A stretch of 64,000 bases of DNA from Nocardiopsis sp. FIRDI 009 (lineage in GTDB: Bacteria > Actinomycetota > Actinomycetes > Streptosporangiales > Streptosporangiaceae), in assembly GCF_003386285.1 (NCBI RefSeq), contig NZ_QPNC01000010.1, positions 26,661-90,660 on the forward strand, written 5' to 3'. Of this stretch, positions 52,802 to 64,000 are shown piece by piece. The notes below the pieces were generated by a model that was not told the DNA's origin, did no database searches, and saw only the letters and a list, made by a program, of their open reading frames with translations. The translations under genes were made by a program, and so were the position numbers. The stretch's first letter is position 1. Every line of letters starts with the position of its first letter.

Positions 52802-52999
52802 GTGTCCAACGCACCCACCCAACAAGTTGCCGAGGAGGGGCACGTGCGTGCGTTCCGCGCGGCGGTCGACGCCGGGGACATGGCCGCGGTCGAGGCGCTG
52901 CCCGCCGAGGCCGGGGAGCGCGCGGTTCGAGCGGATCCGGCGGGAGGCCGCGGAGACCCGGGCCCCACGGACGCTGAGGAGCCGGACCGCGCGCTCTAG
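52802..52999 (+). CDS. Small ORF or gene remnant
   Basis: 65-residue frame starting at a GTG at 52802. The part HVRAFRAAVDAGDMAAVEAL resembles the first helix pair of SnoaL/NTF2-like proteins, but the rest is low-complexity and no fold is completed. The continuation in another frame (RFERIRREAAET) hints at a frameshifted remnant. Uncertain. Confidence 0.25.
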   Translation: MSNAPTQQVAEEGHVRAFRAAVDAGDMAAVEALPAEAGERAVRADPAGGRGDPGPTDAEEPDRAL

Positions 53000-53187
53000 C
53001 AGCGACCGAACCACCCGGCCAGCCCGGAGCCGAGCAGGGCCACGGCCGCCACGCCGAAGGCCAGCCCCACACCCATCCTGAACACCGCGGGAGGACGGCC
53101 GTCCGCGTTCCGTGCCGCGAGGAGTTGGACGATCCCCGCGAAGACGACCAGGAACCAGCCGACGACGGACGACAGGTCGCAGATCAC
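52996..53187 (-). CDS. Small two-helix membrane protein
   Basis: 63 residues from a GTG at 53187. Two hydrophobic helices (VVGWFLVVFAGIVQLLAA and MGVGLAFGVAAVALLGSGLA) separated by a short charged loop (RNADGRPPAVFR). No family assigned; composition is convincingly that of a membrane protein. Confidence 0.6.
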   Translation of the reverse strand: MICDLSSVVGWFLVVFAGIVQLLAARNADGRPPAVFRMGVGLAFGVAAVALLGSGLAGWFGRC

Positions 53188-53409
53188 GGCGCTCCCAGGG
53201 GGTCGGCGGCGCGACCGGTCGCGCCGGGGACCACGAGCTCGGGTACGGGCGCTCCCACCGTAGTCCTCCGCGACGTCGGCGCGCGGGGGGGCGGGCGCCG
53301 GTCCGTCCGGGGACGAGCCCCGGGACGCGGGAGGCCCTCGGCGGGCCGGCCACCGTGGTCGGTGGGCGGCCCGCCGAGGGCCGTACGGGCGCCCGTGACG
53401 GGCATCCGC

Positions 53410-54648
53410 TAGTGCCGTGGCCGGAAACGTTCACCCGTCTGCTTTCACGCCGCGATGAGTAGCGGTCGGCCTCCCCAACGCAGGCCTTTCTCGCTGCGCA
53501 CCCGGGCACGCTCGCGGCGCTGGGCCGTGAGCACGTCCGGATCGCGGCCATTGGCGTTGCGCCACCGCAGGTAGGCGTGCAGCGCCCGGGTCTGCACCAC
53601 ATGGTTGGGATGGTGGGAGTTGGCGATGGTGAACTGGCGCAGCGGCCCGAAGTGCGCCTCGATCGGATTGGCCCAGGAGGCGTAGGTCGGGGTGAAGCAC
53701 AACTCGACCTTGTTGCGCCGGGCCCAGGAGCGGATCGCGGGACCCTTGTGCGCGGACAGGTTGTCCATGATCACGTAGATGGGAGCGCCGTCCGGGCGCT
53801 GGGCCCGGATCGACTTGAGCGCCCTGAGCGTGTTCGCGCCGCCTTTGCGCCGGTGGTTGATGCCCCACAGGGTGTCGGAGCCCACCGAGTAGCAGCCGTG
53901 GAAGTAGGTGATGCCGTGGGTGCGCCGGTAGGTGGCCGGGATCCGGTCCGGGCGGCCCTTGAGGGCCCAGCCCGAGCCCGCGGTGGGGCGGATGCCCAGG
54001 GGGCCGAACTCGTCGAAGGCGAAGACCCGGTCGGCGAAGTGCTCCATGACGTGCTCGATGCGATCGAGTTTGGCATCGCGGTCGGGGTCGGGCGAGTCCT
54101 TCCAGGTCCGGGTGCGTTGGAAGGTGATGCCGTGCCGGTGGAGCAGAGCGCGCAGGGTCTCGCGACCGATGCGCGGGCCCGTTTTGGGCCTGTGGGCCAG
54201 GTAGGCGGCGAGCTTGCGCAGCGACCAGCGGGTGAAGGGCTGGCCGAGCTTGGCTGGGCGGGTCGTGGCCGTCTGGATGACGAGATCTTCCTCGTCTGCG
54301 GTGAGCAGGCGGGGACGGCCTCCCGCCCACTTAGGGTCCAGGCACCTCAGCCCTTGGTCGTTGAAGGCGTGGATGACCTCGCGGACGGTTTTCTCATCAG
54401 CGGCGACCAGCTTGGCGATGACCGGGACGGTGTTGCCACTGGACGAGGCCAGGATGATCATCGCTCGCCGGTAGCGCACGGTGTTGGTGCTGCCTCGGCG
54501 GACGATGCGTTGCAGTTTTTGGCCTTCGGGGTCGGTGAGTCTGCGGGCTCGGACGGGTTCGGCCACCGGGCGCCTTCCAGGGTTGACCGCTGTTGCGGTC
54601 AACCCTGGCACCGATCACTCAACCCGGTGAACGTTTCCGGCCACGGCA

Positions 54649-54651
<3 letters not shown>
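53410..54651. mobile_element. IS630-family insertion sequence
   Basis: Ends are 29-bp inverted repeats starting CTAGTGCCGTGGCCGGAAAC at 53409-53437 and the complement at 54624-54652, with one or two mismatches. The element is flanked by a TA duplication (53410-53411 and 54650-54651) as expected for IS630/Tc1 transposition. One intact transposase gene. The right TA is part of the stop codon of the carboxylase gene. Confidence 0.9.
53445..54611 (-). CDS. IS630-family transposase
   Basis: 388 residues from a GTG at 54611. N-terminal helix-turn-helix (KTVREVIHAFNDQGLRCLDP, a winged helix following) and DDE domain: FAFDEFGPLGI with the first Asp, PIYVIMDNLSAHKG with the second, and YASWANPIEAHFGPLRQF with the Glu. 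It appears complete and unbroken. Confidence 0.94.
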   Translation of the reverse strand: MPGLTATAVNPGRRPVAEPVRARRLTDPEGQKLQRIVRRGSTNTVRYRRAMIILASSSGNTVPVIAKLVAADEKTVREVIHAFNDQGLRCLDPKWAGGRPRLLTADEEDLVIQTATTRPAKLGQPFTRWSLRKLAAYLAHRPKTGPRIGRETLRALLHRHGITFQRTRTWKDSPDPDRDAKLDRIEHVMEHFADRVFAFDEFGPLGIRPTAGSGWALKGRPDRIPATYRRTHGITYFHGCYSVGSDTLWGINHRRKGGANTLRALKSIRAQRPDGAPIYVIMDNLSAHKGPAIRSWARRNKVELCFTPTYASWANPIEAHFGPLRQFTIANSHHPNHVVQTRALHAYLRWRNANGRDPDVLTAQRRERARVRSEKGLRWGGRPLLIAA

Positions 54652-60105
<5,454 letters not shown>

Positions 60106-60600
60106 CCGATTGAGTCCTTCTGTAGATCGACGATGTGCGCGCCGCCCCCAAGGCGACACTCCGCAGGGTTCATCCTCCCGGCTGTCGGCCGACGGCGCCA
60201 TGCCGTCCGTGGAGGAGTCTGGGCGGCATCCGTTGTGGGAAACGTCCAAAAGCCGTCGGTCGCGGCCGGCGGTACCCCGGGGAGGGGTCCGCGCGAGAGG
60301 CGCCCGGCGCAGTGTACGACCTCCGAACAGCGAAAACACCCAGATCGCGCAGGTCACCCCGGGTGGCCCCGGCGCCGGGGGGAACCGCGGTTCCGCGCGG
60401 AGTCCCAGCGCACGCGCGTGCGGGCGCCGACCGGCCCCGCCGGTGCGGCGGACGGCGGCGGCGATCGGTGTCCGGCATGTCACACGGGGAGCGCCAAGGG
60501 GCATGGCGCTCGTTTTCCCCGGTGATGGCGCTACCGCGAAGCCCATCTGGAAACACTGTGAGTGGTCATTGCGTCACCTGGAGACGATCGCGGGGAACGG
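60106..60600. other. Intergenic region between divergent genes
   Basis: About 495 bases separating the carboxylase and the DUF1269 gene. It probably holds both promoters. No convincing small gene, repeat or RNA was seen. Confidence 0.5.
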
Positions 60601-61083
60601 ATGGCGCACCTCGTCGTACTCGGCGTGGCCGACGCCAGGACGGCCGAAGAGGCGTTGGACATCGCGTCGGAGCTGGGCAAGCAGGAGCTGTTGAAACTGG
60701 AGGACGCGGCCTACGTCTACAAGGACGCCAAGGGGCGGCCCCGCATCCACCAGACCGTCAACCTCACCGGGGCTGGGGCGCTGGGCGGCGCCCTCTGGGG
60801 CACGCTCATCGGGCTGCTGTTCCTCAACCCACTGCTCGGCATGGCCGTCGGCGCCGCCTCGGGCGCGGTCGCGGGCAAGCTCAGCGACGTCGGGATCGAC
60901 GACGACATGATCAAGCGGATCGGTTCCGAGCTCGACCAGGGCCGGGCCGCGGTCTTCCTGCTCGCGCAGTCGGCCACGCGCGACCGGGTGGTCAGCGCGT
61001 TCAAGCCGCTGCACCCGACCGTCATCCAGACCAACCTCGCCCACGACGACGAGGAGGCGCTCGTGCGGGCCCTGAGCGACTGA
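60601..61083 (+). CDS. DUF1269 family membrane protein
   Basis: 160 residues from the ATG at 60601. MAHLVVLGVADARTAEEALD and LEDAAYVYKDAKGRPRIHQT precede a Gly-rich hydrophobic hairpin (GALGGALWGTLIGLLFLNPL, LGMAVGAASGAVAGKL), followed by DIGIDDDMIKRI-type sequence and a C-terminal domain. The glycine-zipper-like segment is typical of the family. Function unknown; often stress-related. Confidence 0.92.
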   Translation: MAHLVVLGVADARTAEEALDIASELGKQELLKLEDAAYVYKDAKGRPRIHQTVNLTGAGALGGALWGTLIGLLFLNPLLGMAVGAASGAVAGKLSDVGIDDDMIKRIGSELDQGRAAVFLLAQSATRDRVVSAFKPLHPTVIQTNLAHDDEEALVRALSD

Positions 61084-61188
61084 GCCGCCGTCCACGGGGA
61101 GGGCGGGGCTCCTCCCGTGCCCGTCCCGTGCGGCGTGGGAGCCGGACCGGGGAGGGGTCTCAACGCGCGGCCCGGTCCCTGCCCGGGG

Positions 61189-61716
61189 CTACGCCGCGTG
61201 CGGCGTGAAGTACGGACGTCCCACCAGGTCGGCGATGGTGAACTCCTCGAAGGTGACGTCGGTCAGAACGCGGAGGAGGCACTCCGAGGCGGACATCGGC
61301 AAGCGCTGCCAAGGGCTGACCTCGGTCCGCGCCACCACCGGCCAGTCCTCCGGCGGCACCTCGGCGTCGGCGGCCCAGGAGAACTCGACAGCCGTCACCG
61401 ACATGGCCCACGGGATCAGGCCCCGTCCACCCGGACGGTAGAGACCGTACGGATCGAAGACGTTCTACGTGATCGGATGTGTCTCCAATGTCCGCCACAG
61501 CGACGCCAGCCGGTCCGCCACCTGCGAGTCGGCACCTCCCGGCGCACCGTACACATGCACATATCCGCTGAACTCCCCCGCGCCGAAACACTGGCAGAGC
61601 TCCTTGTCGTCGGCGGGAAGCGCCGTGCCGAGGCGCGCCTCGATCACGTCCCACTCGATACCGATGTCCCTCGGCCGCCACTCGACGGCGTCGGCGATCC
61701 GGCCGACCCACGACAC
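61189..61716 (-). pseudogene. SUKH (SMI1/KNR4)-like immunity gene, broken by a nonsense codon
   Basis: Reads from a GTG at 61716 (SWVGRIADAVEWRPRDIGIE, VIEARLGTALPADDKELCQC, then FSGYVHVYGAP). At 61,465 it meets an in-frame TAG just before NVFDPYGLYRPGGRGLIPWA; the rest stays open in the same frame to a stop at 61189 (PYFTPHAA). Without the TAG it would be about 175 residues. The homologous copy at 63.5 kb has an ordinary codon at the same place. SUKH proteins neutralise polymorphic toxins. Confidence 0.8.
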
Positions 61717-61738
61717 GGCGCCCCCCTTTTCGCAGGCA

Positions 61739-61951
61739 TCACGGCACGTTGTCGAGCCGAACCCGGCCCACCCCGGACGTTACCCGCCCACAATGAAACC
61801 GAAGTCCGTGCGGACGTAATGCACAAATCGAACGTCCGTTCCACCTTGGTTTCGCTCGATGTTCGCCCTTCGAACTCGCCCGTGCCTCGATGTCTGGAAG
61901 ATTTTCGTCGAGGTAAACTCGTATGTCGTTCGCAAGCCTACCGTTCACTGA
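61739..61951 (-). pseudogene. C-terminal fragment of the gene preceding SUKH copy 1
   Basis: Open frame ending SGVGRVRLDNVP and stopping 22 bases before the SUKH start. Its upstream side is cut by the left end of the IS5-family remnant. The last residues match the end of the fragment upstream of SUKH copy 2, so it may be the tail of a toxin gene. Function not established. Confidence 0.35.
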
Positions 61952-62815
61952 GTTTTTCTCAATGAAACGCGGACGTGGAAGTCGAACGAACTTCGCGGGA
62001 GCACCGAAAATGAACATCACGGAACCATCGCTCACAGGCGTGAAGCCCCTGGTAGGACTGTTCTCACCACAAGAAAGTCCGTTGAACCAGAGGCCTCACG
62101 TTGGTCACCTATTCTGCCACGCTTGACGTCCCCCGACACGTCGTGGAGTTCCTCTCCCGACTGCTCGCCGCTCACCGACGCACGATCGGCACCCCGAAGA
62201 GGTCCCGAGCCCTGGGGCCGTTCCGCCAAGCGATCTTCGTCCTGCGCTGGTTCCGCGAGGCCGGATGCGTCCACCGCCTGGCCCAGGACGCGGGCATCTG
62301 TCAGGCCACCGGCTACCGCTACCCGCACGAGGCCCTCGACGTCCTGGCCGCCCAGGCCCCCGACCTGCACCAGGTCCTGAAACGGTGTCGTGACCAGGGC
62401 ATGAACCACCTGATCCTGGACGGCACCCTCATCGGCTGCGACCGCGTCGCCGGGACCAACGACAAGGGCAACGATGAGTGGTACTCCGGCAAAGCCAAGC
62501 ACTTCGCCGGCAACGTGCAGTTCCTGGCCGCCCCGGACGGTACCCCGCTGTGGGTGTCCGACGTCGAGTCCGGCTCGCGCCACGACCTGACCTGCGCCCG
62601 CACCCGGACATCCCCAGCCCGCTGAGCAGGGATAACCGCGCCCACAACCGCCTCCTGCGCGGTACTCGTGCCCTCGGGGAGCGTGCGGCGGCCGAATTGA
62701 AACAGCGCTGGCGTGCCCTGAAACACGTCACGTTCAGCCCGGGCCGGATCATAGCCATCATCCAAGCGGCCCTGGTCCTCAACAGCACATGAAAGTAGAA
62801 CTCACTGAGAAAACC
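61952..62815. mobile_element. Internally deleted IS5-family element
   Basis: Ends resemble each other as inverted repeats: GTTTTTCTCAATGA at 61952 and TCACTGAGAAAACC at 62802 (complement GGTTTTCTCAGTGA, 12 of 14 match). It encloses a single broken transposase gene. Confidence 0.65.
62101..62792 (+). pseudogene. IS5-family transposase with internal deletion
   Basis: Starts at a TTG at 62101: SATLDVPRHVVEFLSRLLAA, FVLRWFREAGCVHRLAQDAG (HTH_Tnp_4-like), HLILDGTLIGCDRV and WVSDVESGSRHDLT (first catalytic Asp regions). At about 62,605-62,635 the frame breaks. The C-terminal part resumes in another frame as NRAHNRLLRGTRALGERAAA and SPGRIIAIIQAALVLNS. About 70 residues with the last catalytic region are lost, so it is inactive. 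Confidence 0.85.
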
Positions 62816-62826
62816 TCATTAAATTA

Positions 62827-63372
62827 TTATACTGCACGAATCTCGGGCACTCCCCCTCGATCCCCAGCAGAAGTAAGGTAGTTATCACCCAGCCCTCCAG
62901 ACAGGATTCCGTAGATAAATTCAGATGAACTGATCTGATACTCCTGCCAATAATTTGAGCTTACTACAAATATATTCCAATCGTCCGCTTTTCCAAGTGC
63001 GTGCCAGAAAAATTCAACTCCAGTGTCTGTTTCTCCGAATTTTACAAGATTTCTCACTGAGATTTTTCGGGCTTGGTGCGATGGGGAAATTCTAACCTCC
63101 TCCCCGCCGGGTTCGATAAATGCGAACTCCCCTCTGTGCACGTACTCCATGTCATCGTGAAATTCAACGAGGCATTCATAGATCGCCCAAGGATCCAAGA
63201 GGATGATCCAAGAATACAGGGCAATGCATCCACCATACCGATCCATCAAATATGCGCAATCTGATGTAATTTTCTTACCCCGCCAATGATCAGGAACTGA
63301 GTCTACCGCCTCGACGTCGGACCGGCCAGGAATCCCATAACGGGCAACGATTGAATCAACTATCTCGGCCAC
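62827..63372 (-). CDS. SUKH-like protein, AT-rich and apparently intact
   Basis: 181 residues from a GTG at 63372 with AGGAG eight bases upstream. DDWNIFVVSSNYWQEYQI and SSEFIYGILSGG near the end are the usual closing strand/helix of SMI1/KNR4-like proteins; WRGKKITSDCAYLMDRYGGC is in the middle. Its base composition is much lower in GC than the surroundings, indicating recent arrival. Possible immunity protein to a polymorphic toxin; the toxin is not in the window. Confidence 0.6.
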   Translation of the reverse strand: MAEIVDSIVARYGIPGRSDVEAVDSVPDHWRGKKITSDCAYLMDRYGGCIALYSWIILLDPWAIYECLVEFHDDMEYVHRGEFAFIEPGGEEVRISPSHQARKISVRNLVKFGETDTGVEFFWHALGKADDWNIFVVSSNYWQEYQISSSEFIYGILSGGLGDNYLTSAGDRGGVPEIRAV

Positions 63373-63465
63373 CAGTTTTCTCCTCTCGCTTGGTTGATGC
63401 AGTACTCTCCATTCCTAATTCCCGAACTAGGGCTATTTTCGATACAGATATCAAAACTCCATCCG

Positions 63466-63780
63466 GAACTTCCGGCTGCCGTCACCGACATGGCCCAGGG
63501 GATCAGGCCTCGTCCACCCGGACGGTGGAGGCCGTACGGGTCGAAGGCGTCCCGCGGGAACGGATGTGTCTCCAGCGTCCGCCATCTGAGAGTCGGTGCC
63601 TCCCGGCGCACCGTACACATGCAGATATCCGCTGAACTCCCCCACACCGAAACACCGGCAGAGCTCCTTGTCGTCGGCGGGAAGCGCCGTGCCCAGGCGC
63701 GCCTCGATCACGTCCCACTCGATACCGATGACCCTCGGCCGCCACTCGACGGCGTCGGCGACCCGGCCGACCCACGACAC
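63466..63780 (-). pseudogene. SUKH-like copy 2, truncated and frameshifted
   Basis: Homologous to 61,395-61,716. It begins at a GTG at 63780 (SWVGRVADAVEWRPRVIGIE), loses frame after TDSQMAD where 23 bases present in copy 1 are missing, resumes as THPFPRDAFDPYGLHRPGG in another frame, and homology stops at about 63,466. Confidence 0.75.
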
Positions 63781-63802
63781 GACGCCCCCCTTTTCGCAGC
63801 CA

Positions 63803-63973
63803 TCACGGCACGTTGTCGACCCGAACCCGGCCTCGACTCTCCTGGCTGATCGTGGTGGACGAGGACCACGGGAGCCTCCAGGCGAAGCCCGTTCCGGGGA
63901 AACACGCTTCCAGGTACGGCTGCCCGTGAGCACCCCAGTACTCCAGTTGGACTTCTGGTTTGAACCGTGTTGA
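63803..63973 (-). pseudogene. C-terminal fragment upstream of SUKH copy 2
   Basis: Open frame RFKPEVQLEYWGAHGQPYLE, LEACFPGTGFAWRLPW and ending GRVRVDNVP, 22 bases before the SUKH copy 2 start. A stop (TGA at 63,974-63,976) blocks this frame upstream and the other frame reads NSRERDQH, so a frameshift is likely, or the gene starts differently outside the window. Composition fits a real protein tail, possibly a toxin. Confidence 0.35.
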
Positions 63974-64000
63974 TCACGTTCGCGGGAGTTCGGTGCCGTT

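Overview
The window is very GC-rich chromosomal DNA with GTG and TTG starts, a rare TTA codon, an actinomycete-type conjugative element and a CYP157/CYP154-like P450 pair. Together these point to a filamentous actinomycete, probably Nocardiopsaceae (Nocardiopsis-like). That assignment is inferred from gene content and protein style, not from a database match.

Left arm (1-23,700). Mostly housekeeping and accessory chromosome: truncated citrate synthase; release factor 3; a TetR regulator divergent from an acyl-CoA dehydrogenase with twin palindromes between them; a hicB-hicA toxin-antitoxin pair; an NmrA-like reductase; a histidine kinase/response regulator pair; glutaminase; a membrane-anchored Ser/Thr kinase; two overlapping P450 genes, one lacking the ExxR motif; a copper cassette (copA, a 56-residue membrane protein, copZ) behind CsoR-like operators; two GNAT acetyltransferases; an AGCS amino-acid/cation symporter whose second codon is TTA; a DUF5996 protein; an AviRa-type 23S rRNA methyltransferase; and tRNA-Asp.

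Middle (23,800-32,450). An S4 RNA-binding protein, an alpha/beta hydrolase, a four-gene ferric-siderophore ABC importer behind an IdeR/DmdR-type iron box, a TetR/RibD-like divergent pair, and a SpoIIE-type phosphatase.

Integrative element (32,454-46,735). A 14.2-kb actinomycete integrative and conjugative element (AICE) sits in the 3' end of tRNA-Phe between 44-bp direct repeats. At its right end it has a tyrosine integrase, excisionase, a DnaC-like loader and a replication-initiator-like gene with a palindrome array inside it. A transfer module follows leftward: an FtsK/TraSA-type translocase, small overlapping spread/membrane proteins and candidate recognition repeats. A GntR repressor faces this module across paired palindromes. 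Its left end carries cargo: purC (SAICAR synthase) in the repressor operon, and an AT-richer OLD-like ATPase/TOPRIM gene. The tRNA-Glu-Asp-Phe operon is cut off from its original terminator by the insertion, and the element supplies another one.

Right arm (46,690-64,000). The tRNA cluster; a membrane metallophosphoesterase; a zincin-like protease; an MFS exporter; a thioesterase; an SGNH hydrolase with a PadR regulator; an IS630-family element inserted in the TAG stop codon of a giant one-chain acyl-CoA carboxylase (BC-BCCP-central-CT); a DUF1269 protein; and a decaying locus of SUKH (SMI1/KNR4) immunity-like genes. That locus has two homologous broken copies, one apparently intact AT-rich relative and an internally deleted IS5-family transposase.
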